From Tetragonia tetragonoides (lineage: Eukaryota; Streptophyta; Magnoliopsida; Caryophyllales; Aizoaceae): a stretch of 64,000 bases of DNA. Each line of letters begins with the position of its first letter. The first letter of the stretch is position 1. The notes under the pieces were generated by a model, which searched no databases, was not told the origin of the DNA, and worked only from the letters and a program-made list of their open reading frames with translations. Below are positions 51,123-62,820 of this stretch, one piece after another. The stretch is from NCBI GenBank assembly GCA_038025085.1, contig CM076144.1:34253501-34317500 (forward strand), written 5' to 3'. The position numbers were made by a program, and so were the translations under genes.

Positions 51123-54100
51123 ATGGAGGATTTGGAAGGAGGTGTAGATTACTTAGCTGATGAGAGAAAGAAAACGGAATTTGATGTTGATGAAATGAAG
51201 ATCTTTTGGGCTGGTAATAAACGCCAATTTGAACTTGCAGATCGTATTGCTCGTCTTGTTGCTAGCGATCCGGTTACTTCTCTCTCTCTCTCTAACTCTA
51301 GTTTTAATTGCAGTTTCAATTGTTTGATTTCGGAGTTTTATCTTCTTCTTTATTTTATGAGGAAAATATGGAATTGTGAGATTATGGTTATAAGTTGTTT
51401 GTGACTGTGTCTGTTAGAATTTGGGGTAGTGTTTCATGGAATTATATCTGCTACTGTATATTCTTATTAAACTTGCGATTTTGATTGATTACCATATGTT
51501 TTTTGTTTTCCTTGAAATTGAAAGGTGCTTGCTTGAGTAATTTGAGCTTACTGATCAATTGAAGATTTATTTTTAATTTTCATTTTGTGAGGAATTTAGT
51601 TATTGATATGCTAAGGATATTAGGGTGTCTAAGTGATGCTAGTGCTTCTGGATTATTGGGTTTTGGCTATTAATCTCTTACGTTGTATCACATAATGCTG
51701 TTTGGAACGGGAAGGTTTTGACCGTAGCTTGTGAAGGTTTACATGTTGGGCGAGTTTTGGTGATTGGACAAGTGTTTCATGAGTTTAAGTTAATAAAATG
51801 TCAGTAAATTGGATTATGAGAGCTGTTAGGTACAGGATACGAAGTGCTGATTTGTGTGATTATATGAATGATTTAGCTTTTAGGAGCAATGCACTGATTG
51901 ATCTGATGTATGTTCCTTTCAATCAATGTTTTGTGAGATATGTTTTCTTTGGTATTTCTAATTTGTTAGAATTGCAGCCGTGAGTACATATGAGCTTTGT
52001 ATACTTAGGGTGCTTGTTTTCGGGGGCTGAGGTTAACCGACTTAATGCTGATAGTCGTGCTGTCTGTTCTGTCTTATTTGGTTTTCCAGGAATTCAAGAA
52101 GGATCACAGAGCTATGCTAGGAAGGAAGGAGCTGTTTAAGAACGCTCTTAGAAAAGCGGCGCATGCTTGGAAGAGAATTATTGAGCTTCGTCTGACAGGT
52201 AAGATTTGCATTAGAGGTTGCTAATGGCAAACCCCTTTTTTTGTTTATTGATTTAAAGTTCCCCGTTCTAAGCTTCAGTATTTTCATTAGTTCTAGTCCC
52301 TTGATCTATGAAATTTGCCACTCTTGCAGAAGAAGAAGCAAGCCAACTAAGGTTCTTTGTGGATGAACCTGCTTTTACGGATCTTCATTGGGTAATATGT
52401 TCTTATATGGTGCCATTCATATTCATAATTGCACTGATTCATTAGCTGCGTGTAAATGACATCTGTCCAAACCTTTCTTTACTTTTCTGTTATGCTTCTG
52501 CTTTTGTGTGTATTTATTGACCATAATCTTTTATCTGGTTTTATGGCAGGGAATGTTTATTCCTGCAATTAAAGGACAAGGGACTGAGGAGCAGCAGCGG
52601 AAATGGCTTCCATTGGCATACAAGATGCAAATTATTGGTTGTTATGCTCAAACTGAACTTGGACACGGATCCAATGTTCAAGGGCTCGAGACCACTGCTA
52701 CATTAGATCCTGAGACTGATGAATTTGTCATTAATAGTCCAACATTGACTTCTAGCAAAGTGAGTAAAGTTGTTAGCATGATTTTATGAAGTATCTTTGC
52801 GAATTGCTTAATGCAATACTACCTACTTAAAAACCCAAATTGCTTTCTTCTAAATGTTTTGCTTACAAAATCAAACTTTTCAAAAGACTTACAGGTGGAT
52901 AACTGACCTCATTGCAGTAATTTTTTTATTCAGTTGTTTGTCTGACCACTTGTTGTCTGTGGGTTTTTTTCAAATATGTTATAGTGGTGGCCTGGTGGAT
53001 TGGGTAAAGTTTCCACACATGCGGTTGTTTATGCACGCTTAGTAACAGATGGGCAAGAGCATGGGGTACATGGTAAGTTTGCATCCTCTCTCCTCCATGG
53101 TGCCTTTACTTTTCTTCATTTTATTCACTACTCACTGTCTATGATGGTTTTTGTTTTTACTTTCTTAAGCTTACAGCTGTGACATATTTAAATATAGTTG
53201 GCATTATATTGATGTTGTGCTCTTTATTTTTTATTAAAATTTTTTTCCGTATGGGTACCCCAAGGTTTCATTGTACAGCTGCGAGGTTTGGATGATCACC
53301 TGCCTTTGCCGGGAATTATGATTGGTGACATTGGGATGAAATTCGGAAATGGAGCATACAACACTATGGACAACGGGGTTTTAAGATTTGATCATGTGCG
53401 CATTCCTAGGGATCAAATGCTTATGCGGTTCGTTCTCTTTAATGTGCTTCATTCTCTGTATTGGTAGTTCTTTGGGTTATGTTATTGGTCCGAATCCTAT
53501 CCGGCAAAATGTTGCTGATGTTATTATGATTTATAATGTGTTTCACCTTCAACTACTTTAGTCTTCATGGTGATGTTTAACTGAGTTAGTTTTGTGCCTT
53601 GCCTGGCATACTCGGATTATGCCAAACTATGCTGGTGTCTGAATGCAACCAAAGGTCACAGCATTTTCCAAATAAGTCGTGTTTTCTGTAGTTTTCCCCA
53701 TGTTACAAACTGTACCAATTCGGTCAATCCGGAATAGATTGGTTAAAATTCTTTTAACTTCTTCCTTTAATGGGGTGAAAGTCTACAAGCATGCCTAGGT
53801 CCCTTGGTGACTCCACCTTGTTGTGTTTTATCTTTTTTTCGGCGTAAGTTTTAGGCTGAACTGACTAGATTGAGGTGTGGGGCTCTGACTGTTTGCAAAG
53901 AGGTTTTCTTCTCTCCCCTCACATTTTGAGTAAGGGGTTTGGATAGGTTACATTATCCTTGGGCATGAAATTTCCTCCATTGGGGGGTTTGCCTAACTTT
54001 GATTTATGGAAAATTTTATGATTTATTTTAGTTAACATTCGTGTTTAGGAGTTTGTGACTCACTTCTTACATTTACCCAACAAGAAAAAACCTCATTGCT

Positions 54101-57100
54101 TCAAATGATTATGCTCTTTACGGGAATTAATGTTGACTTCAATCTTTTACTCTAGTTATATCATATAGTAGTTATGATTTTTGGGTGTATTTATGACCTT
54201 CAACTCAATATTAGCATGCTGCGGTTGGACACTAGGGGGTTTCTTGACTGGATTGACCTGAAAACGACGTGTTTTCGACCGGTAGCTATTTTCTTTCAGT
54301 GAGATTTCCTATGAGTTTGGCTTGAATTTCACTTGGATATAGCCTGGGGAGATTTGTATTGTGGTCAGCTTTTCAGAAATTTTCATACTAACCATAGATT
54401 CCTTGGTTTTGCTGTGACTTTTGAAAACTTGCTATTGTAAAATCCCTAAACAGAAACATTTAAACCAGAAGGCCATAATATTTGATCTGGGGTTTTGCTC
54501 TTTTATTACTTTATTAAAATTAATCTCAATGATTTTGACCACAATTAATTTGTGAAAGAGACTTATGCTACCCTTTCTTAAAATCTGATTGACATATTTA
54601 TATTACTTCCTCGGCCCCATAGTACAAAGTGGACAATTAAATTGGGACGGATGGGCAATTAAATTGGGACGGATGGGTTATAATTTTGGTATACCTTCTA
54701 ATGTATGGCGTAGCTGTTCTAAAATTTCTTTGCATGGTCTCAGTGTATTGCAGGTGACAAGGGAAGGGAAGGTTGTACAGTCTAATGTCCCTCGGCAACT
54801 CATCTATGGTACCATGGTTTTTGTTCGACAAACCATTGTGAATGATGCTTCTCGTGCTCTATCAAAAGCAGTAACTGTTGCCACAAGATATAGTGCTGTT
54901 CGTCGACAGTTCGGCTCTCAGAATGGACGTGAGACTCAGGTATTGGAGAGTATGATATTTTACCTTCTTGTCTTTTGCATAAATGACACTGTTATTCCTC
55001 CCTTTCCCCTTTTCATTCAGCCAACTTGAAAGAAATGTGTATAACTTTTGTCTCCCCCCCTTTTATTCTGTGGCTGGACCATATTGCGTAATTGTCATTA
55101 TGCTCAATTATTTAGTTTTCTGATCATGCTTCAGTCATGGTAATCCAAAAGTGAGGTTGTTCCATAGTCAAGTGTGGTAGAATTTAGAGAAATATTTGAT
55201 AATAAAAGAAGAGCAATTTTTAGGTGTGTCTAAATATCCTCAAGTCGTGGTAATAGCGCTTGTTAACTCCACGAAATTGTTACTGTGCGTTGTTTTGTTT
55301 CTGGTATACATAGCATATTAACCATTTGTTCTATGTAGGTGATTGATTACAAAACCCAGCAAAGTAGGCTGTTTCCTTTGCTTGCTTCAGCTTATGCTTA
55401 CAGAATTGTTGGGAACTGGTTGAAATGGCTCTACACTGATGTGACCGAGAGATTGGCAGCTAACGATTTCTCTACGCTGCCTGAAGCCCACGCTTGCACT
55501 GCAGGCTTGAAGTCCTTGACAACATCAGTTACTGCTGTATGTGATAACCAATGATGTTCAGTCCTCTTTCATGAAGTTTCAAGTAATATGGTTTGTTTTG
55601 GTTTATCTATCTGCTTGGTTTGGGTTTCGGCAACCTCATTGCTGTGTGCAGTGTCCCATGTATATTTAAAAGTTTCTCTTTCTTCAGCGTGACTTCACAA
55701 GTTGAAATGAAGGCCTTTAGAATATCCTGTTAGTGTCAAGTTGCATGCTTGTTTGTTGGAAAATAAGGTGGTTGACGGTCGTGGATTTTTGGCAAATCAA
55801 TTAATTTGATCTCACCTATCTAAAAGCTCTTGCTATCATTTGGTTGACTAGGGAACAAAACTTGTTTTTGTTTCAAAATGGAATATGTGATTTAGCAAAG
55901 ATAATGCTAGGCAATTGCTGCTGATCACTAGTCATTTCACTGAAAAAAATGGTTTTTGAATATTGGTTACCTGCTGAATTGATCATATTATATTAAGAGA
56001 TCATATCGTCCAATAAGATGGCAAGTGCGCATGAATAGTTGCTGAAGGCGACTGTTCCTAGCATTTCTCATCTTAACAATTGGGTTTTTAAGACAGCCTC
56101 TTGATCCCATGATCTGTCCATGGTGAATATTGGCCTGTGAGGACTTGGGCCATAATTCCCTGTGGGACTGTATTTGAGCTGTCCGTATTCTATCAGAGTT
56201 GATGGAATATTGTTTATTTTGCCTAACTGCATTTAGCATAATAGTGGTTAATTGCATCTCACTTTCTGTGCAGGATGCGATTGAAGAGTGCCGCAAATTA
56301 TGTGGAGGACATGGTTATCTCTGTAGCAGTGGGCTTCCTGAGTTATTTGCTGTCTATGTCCCAGCTTGTACATATGAAGGAGACAATGTTGTTTTGCTTT
56401 TGCAGGTATATATTACTAGAATTCTTTTTCCTTCACTGTCTCCCGTTCACACATGTGCTCTGAGCCAGTGCACATTCATACTTGCTGTAATGTGGTGGGT
56501 TAAATATGTGTGTTTTGACAGCCTATTGCACATACATACGTGCACCTGCACATACAAGCACAACCAGAGTCCCAGACACACTCTGTGCAAGTGCACATTC
56601 TACTTGCCGTAATGTGGTGGGCTAAATATGTGTGTACTAACAGCCTTTTAATGCCCCATTGTTATAACACAGATGGTAAATAACGGAAAACACTCTTCTG
56701 GTGTAATTAAAACGAATTGAGCTCTCTTATGAAGTTCTGTAGGAAATGATAGTCTTAACTCTTAAGAGCTTGACTCATCTTTGGCATGGACTCAATAGAG
56801 GGAAGTTATTGATGTTGGTTACAGTTCCATAATAATCTGATTCTCTCATCTCTTTGGTAGGTTGCTAGATTTCTCATGAAAACTGTAGCTCAGCTAGGAT
56901 CTGGGAAACAGCTACCTGGGACAATTGCATACATGGGGAGAGCAGAACATCTGTTACAATCCCGCTGTAGTGTTCAAAAAGGTATGAACTATGAAGTGCT
57001 TCATTGTCTTTCTCTTATATGCTCACACTCAATTGATGAGTTGCACTGAAGTATTGTCTTCCAAATCTGGCCATCTAAACATATTTGATGTATTGGATGT

Positions 57101-58706
57101 AAAGTAGTCTGTCACTTTCAATATCTGAGCTGTCATGCTTTTAAATTCACTTGCTTGCAGCGGAAGATTGGTCAAATCCTGATGTTGTGATAGAAGCCTT
57201 CGAAGCGCGAGCTCTTCGGATGTCAGTTGCCTGTGCTAAAAGTCTAAGCCAATTTTCAAACCCAGAAGAAGGTAATCTTTTGTTAATCTGTAGGTGTAGA
57301 ATTTATTAACCTTTGTCACAAGATATGTAATGTGGAATGACGGGAGATAGTTGGATTTTTTGGGTATTATAATATGAAGCTATTTTGCTGATGCTTTTAA
57401 ACAGACTTCTTTTGTAACAGAAGTGTATCTGAACATTTATCTATAGTTGAATTACATTTATTTTGATTTGCTTTAATCTGTTACTTTCAGGCTTTCTGGA
57501 ACTCTCAGCCGATCTAGTTGGGGCAGCTGTGGCTCATTGCCAGCTTATTGTGGTTTCTAAGTGAGCAAACAACCTCTTTTGGTCTTCTTATTTCTGTGTT
57601 GTTTATAGCTAATGCCTAGTACATATATTAACCTCTGATCTTAGACACATGTGCTTCTACTTATTATTCAATGTCTATCTGTATTTCAGTTATATTAACT
57701 TCTGATCTTAAGACACATGTGCTTCTACTTATTACTCTTTGTCTATATCTGTATTTCAGTTTTGTAGATTATCATTACTTGTTGATTTTCTAACTTATTA
57801 GTCAAATATTGCTGACAGATTTAGCACCGTCACTGATTGATATCTCTTAGAATCAACTATTTCCTTCTCCATCTCCCAGCCCCAATACGGTACTAAGATT
57901 TGAATTGCAGCTATAGATAGCTAGGCTTTACAATCATGATTGCCACATTCACTCTACTTCCCAAATTCAGTGTTGCACTAATTGGTAATAATATGAAAGT
58001 ATATGTAGTTCACCAGAAAACCCTATTATTATTATTTTTTTATTGGTGAGAAAGAGGGGACCAAGCCCCAGAGAACCCTATTATCAAAGTACCTATTACT
58101 CCATCTTTTGAAGTTATCTAAATTCTCTCTTTCCCTTTTCGTTTTTCCTCTCTTTTATCAGCTTAAGCAACTGTAAATGATTCTTTTCTCCCTTTGTTGG
58201 TTTCCCGACAAATCTTGTCAGGTTTATTGAAAAACTGCAGGAAGACATACCAGGGAAAGGAGTGAAACAACAATTGCAAGCCCTCTGTGGTATCTATGCT
58301 CTTTCGATTCTCAAGAAGCATCTCGGTGATTTCCTATCAACTGGCTGCATGACGCCAGAGCAGGCATCACTTGCAAATGATCTCCTCAGATCTTTGCTCT
58401 CTCAGGTTATTGCCATACTATTCTATATCCATTGCTCCATGTTCACTCTCTCGTAGTCTTCGCTCTACTCACATATTTGATTGGTTTTCTTCTTAGGTCC
58501 GTCCAAACGCAATTGCTCTAGTTGATGCCTTCAACTACACTGATCACTTCCTTGGTTCAGTTTTGGGTCGCTATGATGGCAATGTGTATCCAAAGCTCTA
58601 TGAGGAGGCATGGAAGGATCCTTTGAATGAAACTGTCGTCCCTGATGGTTATCAAGAGTACATTCGACCGATGCTGAAGCAGCAGCTCCGTAATTCCCGG
58701 CTCTAG
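51123..58706 (+). CDS. ACX1: Peroxisomal acyl-CoA oxidase, ACX1-like (at least 14 exons)
   Basis: Exons: 51123-51272, 52090-52198, 52330-52391, 52550-52759, 52985-53072, 53265-53427, 54754-54939, 55339-55536, 56274-56405, 56861-56981, 57161-57271, 57491-57560, 58222-58405, 58497-58706. This FAD enzyme makes the first step of peroxisomal fatty acid beta-oxidation (acyl-CoA + O2 to trans-2-enoyl-CoA + H2O2), and in plants also serves jasmonate synthesis. Visible: [15 protein letters not shown] start, [14 protein letters not shown] (FAD/substrate region), [14 protein letters not shown], and the catalytic Glu in CTYEGDN. The C-terminus SRL is a PTS1-type peroxisomal signal. The size is about 665 aa, as expected for ACX1. 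All junctions agree in phase except exon 6 to 7: exon 6 ends in phase 2 while exon 7 starts in phase 0, and the sum of exons is 1,994 nt. A small exon (about 10 nt) in the 1.3-kb intron, or a different donor, is needed. Confidence 0.93.
54634..54677 (+). repeat. 22-bp tandem repeat, two units, in intron 6 of the acyl-CoA oxidase gene
   Basis: CAATTAAATTGGGACGGATG GG is present twice in direct succession (54634-54655, 54656-54677), just after a CTTCCTCGGCCCC word at 54606 that resembles a degraded Stowaway terminus. Confidence 0.8.
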
Positions 58707-59034
58707 ATTCTACTGGATGTTGCACAGTAGATAATAAAATTCAATGTCATGGCTCATTATAGGGTAATAAAAGCTCCTTTTATATTATACTAGTAACGTT
58801 GAAGGGGGTGAGTCATACAAAGTCACCAGACTCACCCCGACACTGGTGGTGTTGGAATGTTGCTTATTCTTTTCGGCTGCTGAGGAATCTGGGTTTTTTC
58901 ACAGACTAACTCAAATGTATGTTCCAATATATTCAAGTGTTGATTGCCTTTCCGAGAGAATTATGATATGCATTGTCTTTCAGTTTCCCCAAATTCTCTG
59001 TGGCAATCATGATTTTTAAATTATCCTTGCATAA
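58707..59034. other. 3' flank of the acyl-CoA oxidase gene
   Basis: AATAAAATTCAATG at 58732 and AATAAAAGC at 58766 are candidate polyadenylation signals 26-60 bp after the stop. I see nothing else here. Confidence 0.5.
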
Positions 59035-59044
59035 TTGTACGTGT

Positions 59045-59336
59045 TGGCTTTTTTTTCTCATCAAAAAGAGGGTGCAAGTAAATGGCGACTGAGATAATCC
59101 CCCGCTACGTCATTTTCGGATTCTAGTGTTCAATATTGAACATATCAGACTAGCTGAACAACCAGCGCAAGCACTGGCCCCGTCAACATAGCACCAATAA
59201 GGGACTAGTATAGTTCCTAGAAGTCAGCAGACACAAGGCATGGGGGAAATGAGGATTCGAACTCATGACCTTGCTTTACCAAACCATTTGGGATGGAGAA
59301 AGTTTGAAACCAGTAGACCACCACCCTTGTTGGTAG
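59045..59336 (-). mobile_element. tRNA-derived SINE, family A, copy 1
   Basis: On the minus strand it begins with tRNA-like sequence carrying box A (TGGTCTACTGGTTTCAAAC) and box B (GAGTTCGAATCC), followed by a unique body and a tail of eight As (T-run at 59049-59056). It is flanked by near-identical TTGTACGTGT (59035-59044) and TTGTACATGT (59337-59346). About 80% of its length aligns by eye to 61359-61651. Confidence 0.78.
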
Positions 59337-59888
59337 TTGTACATGTAACTTGTTGGTTGTTGGTAAGGGAAATGTTCCAATTCAAGGCTCCATCTGGGCT
59401 GCAATGTTGTTTTTGTTGTCTGGTTTATACGGGGAATGATAAATGAAGGAAGCTTCTCAAACTCACGTAATGCACAACTATATTTGTAATGCATCACTTC
59501 TATTCATGGCAATGTTTGTGGTTGATTTTCAATGTACAATCCAAGCGTCCACGTTATGCAAAACATTTGGTGCAGAATGTAATGTAAATGCAGAATATGA
59601 TAATGATTATAATTGAGCATATCTAGCCAATTAAGCTTACACACGCATAAAATGAGCACAGTCCACCGTACCAGTTTGTTGGAGGAGAAAACGTGCATCA
59701 TGCATTCATGCATTCATGCTACTGTCAACGCGGAAGCATTTGGTACACTAGCTTTTGTGACTTGTGTGGCTCGTGATTAGCAGAAGCTTTTAAGTACAAA
59801 ATTGGTCAGAGAAAATAAACCGGAGGAATTAAGGTCTATGGTCCACTTATTAAATGTATGAAAGATATGTTCTCTTCTTTCTAGATTT

Positions 59889-60074
59889 TTTTTTTTTGGT
59901 TCACTACCAACGGTATGCACAATCGATCACCCAAATCAACTGTGCCTCAAAAGATGGGACAATTGGTCAAAGAATTTAAAGCTGCTCCATGCCCAAAACA
60001 AGATTCGAACCCTCGACCTTGGTTAAAGATGAATGGGTCTCTACCACTCAACCACACTTCCTTAATTCTCATCC
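59889..60074 (-). mobile_element. tRNA-derived SINE, family B
   Basis: The minus strand reads GTGTGGTTGAGTGGTAGAGAC (box A) and GAGGGTTCGAATCTTG (box B), spaced as in a tRNA, then a short body ending in a long A tail (T-run at 59886-59899). Target duplications TTCTAGATTT at 59879-59888 and 60075-60084 are exact. The body differs from the family A copies. Confidence 0.78.
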
Positions 60075-60084
60075 TTCTAGATTT

Positions 60085-61347
60085 GATAATGTGTAAGCAT
60101 TTTCAAGGAACTCATTCGATCAAAAATTTAAACTAATGGAGGTTTTAGCTGATAGTTTTATTTCTAATAAATATACTCGTAATTCACGTGAGGGGTATAT
60201 TTATATGTATCGCTTTAGATAAAATATATCAATATTATTCAGAGTATGAAAAAATTAGCTTCTCTTAATTACAGTACTTAATGTTTGATTACTCAAGGGA
60301 AGAATTTGAGGATGCTGAGAGACTTCTAATGGATATATGGATTAGCTTACTAGTGTCTCCATCATAGCCCAAAGAAACCACAAACATTGGCATGAGAATG
60401 GTAGTACTACTGGTCCTATATTCTCCCATTCTCATCACAAAACCAAGCCAATTAATGAACTGGTGCGCTTCCTACTACTCTACTGAGTTTAAGAATCCAA
60501 TGATTTATTTATTTACTTATTTATTGTCATTTAATATAGGAAAACATATTGGCCCAGTGCCCTAATGCTCTGCAAGAAAAAGTCAGCACCTTTAAAAATT
60601 TAGAAAAATTATTTATGCCATAATAATTTTCAACAACTAATATTTTACTTAAAACGAAAGTGATTATAATGTGGTACATTTAATATTGTTAATCAACCTA
60701 ACTCCCTGTGGTTGTTACTTTTATATTTTTTAAATGGATATTTCATAGGTTTTCACTTTATTCTTAAAAAAAATAGTCGTTTTAATATTGAAAAAATAGT
60801 TTAAAAAATTGAAAACTAAAATGATTAATAACGTGTACTTAATGAATTACAGGTTGGCATAGTACACAGCAAGCCTTATATTGATTGATTAAACTAAAAA
60901 AGCAAAAAAAATAAATAATAAAGAGTAAATAAAAATACAGCTTCATACTCTTATGACTTATCTGAGTTTACCTTTCATTTAAATTAGTATGTATATTTGC
61001 ATCTGACAACACATAACCTTGTAGAGCAAGGTACCTATCATATACTATCACCACGGTGAATGATTATTATCAAACAGACAAACAATACTAGAAGGCTGCC
61101 ACATCATCTTAACAAATCATTATTATCAACGGCTTTTATTCACTGTGTAACCCCACTAAAGCCTGCTTTTTTCATTTTGTTTTTGTTGCCGGGTGTCATT
61201 TCAAATTAATAAACGTCATTTCAACAAAATTAATAATAATTTAACAAACGTCATTTTCACCAAAAATAATAATTATAAACGTCATTAATACAAAAATGAC
61301 CACAACCACAAAGCATCCAAATCTTTTTTTATCTTACCAAAATAAGT
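60085..61347. other. Intergenic between SINEs
   Basis: AT-rich. From about 61190 to 61285 the word AACGTCATTTCAMC/AATAATAATT recurs three or four times (AAACGTCATTTCAACAAAAT, AAACGTCATTTTCACCAAAA, AAACGTCATTAATACAAAAA), a short degenerate repeat. No gene was seen. Confidence 0.45.
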
Positions 61348-61358
61348 AAAAATGTGTA

Positions 61359-61651
61359 TCCGCTTTTTTTTTCTCCTCTAAAAGAGGGTGCAAGGAAATG
61401 GCGACCGAGACACCCCTGCGCTACACATTATGTTCGAACTCTCGTATTCAATAGCGAACATATCAGACTAGTTGAACAATCAGCGTAAGCACTAACCTCG
61501 TCAACGTAGCACCAACAAATTAAAGGACTAGTATAGTTCCTAGAAGCCAACAGACACAAGGCATAGGGGAAATGAGAATTCGAACCCATAACCTTACCTT
61601 ACCAAACCACTTGAGAGTAAGCTTGGAACCACTAAACCACCACCATGGTAA
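61359..61651 (-). mobile_element. tRNA-derived SINE, family A, copy 2
   Basis: Minus-strand box A (TGGTTTAGTGGTTCCAAGC) and box B (GGGTTCGAATTCTC), then the same body as copy 1 and a tail of As (T-run at 61364-61372). The target duplication core AAAAATGTGTA is at 61348-61358 and 61652-61662. Confidence 0.8.
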
Positions 61652-61934
61652 AAAAATGTGTACCCACTTAATCAACCTATTGTATTGACCACATGGGTTA
61701 TTAGGACTTAGGAAACCCGAATTAAAAGTGCCTCATTATCATTCAATAAATTCCATATATATGCACTTTAGTGAGATGTAAATCAAACACATGAGTCATG
61801 ACCAAAAGCGAAAAAAGAAAAGAATAATTCACCAAAAGATACATTAATGTCATAAAAACTCAACGTGGCCAAGCTAAAAAAAGAAAACCAAATACTAGAT
61901 CAATAGTACCACTTTTGTCTTTTGGCTCTCCTTC

Positions 61935-61945
61935 CTATAAATATA
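61935..61945 (+). promoter_or_regulatory. Candidate TATA box of the DREB gene
   Basis: CCTATAAATATACC lies about 130 bp before the ATG at 62071, a suitable distance for an intronless plant gene with a ~100-bp 5' UTR. Confidence 0.55.
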
Positions 61946-62070
61946 CCCTCACCTTACTCCTTTATTCTTTGAGAAGCTCCACTATATGTACACTTATATA
62001 TTCCTAATAAGATCTAGTACATACTATTTCCACACTTTTTTTTTTTTTGCTCGTTACTATTTCCACACTT

Positions 62071-62820
62071 ATGGAAGAAGCATCCATACTCTCACATTTT
62101 GATCGCCAAACCACCACCTCTTCCTCCTCCTCCACCACCACTGCCACCGCCACCGCTACCGCCAACGCCACAACCGCCACAAAATGTTGCACGAAAAGGC
62201 CTAAGGAAGAGAAAACCGGCAATGAGAGTATTAAGAAAAAGAGTAAAGGTAATAACTTCAATGGGAAGCATCCTACATACAGGGGTGTAAGGATGAGGAA
62301 CTGGGGTAAATGGGTGTCCGAGATCCGCGAGCCGAGGAAGAAGTCAAGGATATGGCTCGGGACGTTTGCCACCCCCGAGATGGCGGCCCGAGCCCATGAT
62401 GTAGCGGCTCTAGCCATCAAGGGTCACAATGCCTACTTAAACTTCCCTGAATTAGCTCAACAACTACCCCAACCCACTAGCACATCCCCTAAGGATATCC
62501 AAGCTGCGGCTATTAAAGCTGCCCTTGATTTCCCTAGCTCAAACACCGAGCTAAGCCGGTCTCACTCCCCTGCCACAACAGTTACATCATCTAGTTATGA
62601 TCATATGTCACATGAATCATCATCTTCATCATCAGCTTCATCTAATAACTTTGGTCATTCTGATTTTGATGACACATTCTACAATTTGCCTGATCTCTTC
62701 TTAGACCTTGAGAATGTCATCGAATTCAGATACTCGTTACGGTGGCAGCTAGCCGGAGCCGAGGTAGTCAGCATTGGAGATGATCATCAGCCGATGGATC
62801 CAGTAATTTGGGAGTACTAA
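62071..62820 (+). CDS. AP2/ERF transcription factor, DREB subgroup A-4 (TINY/ERF034-039-like)
   Basis: Intronless, 249 aa, start ATG at 62071 ([13 protein letters not shown]); the frame is open upstream, but no earlier ATG exists. A Ser/Thr/Ala-rich low-complexity N-terminus is followed by a basic nuclear-localisation-like stretch (KKKSKG) and one AP2 domain at about residues 70-127: [19 protein letters not shown] ... [22 protein letters not shown]. Val14 and Glu19 of the domain (WVSEIREP) are the DREB-type residues that favour the DRE/CRT element A/GCCGAC. An acidic tail ends in WEY. Nuclear and stress- or growth-related by family; the specific targets are unknown. The upstream 400 bp has TATAAATATA near 61937, a good TATA box about 134 bp before the ATG. 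Confidence 0.93.
   Translation: MEEASILSHFDRQTTTSSSSSTTTATATATANATTATKCCTKRPKEEKTGNESIKKKSKGNNFNGKHPTYRGVRMRNWGKWVSEIREPRKKSRIWLGTFATPEMAARAHDVAALAIKGHNAYLNFPELAQQLPQPTSTSPKDIQAAAIKAALDFPSSNTELSRSHSPATTVTSSSYDHMSHESSSSSSASSNNFGHSDFDDTFYNLPDLFLDLENVIEFRYSLRWQLAGAEVVSIGDDHQPMDPVIWEY

Noticed and set aside
59240..60136. Possible tRNA genes in the box A/box B matches near 59.3, 60.0 and 61.6 kb
   Set aside because: The boxes are followed by long non-tRNA bodies, A tails and target duplications, so these are SINEs. No intact cloverleaf with paired acceptor stem was visible.
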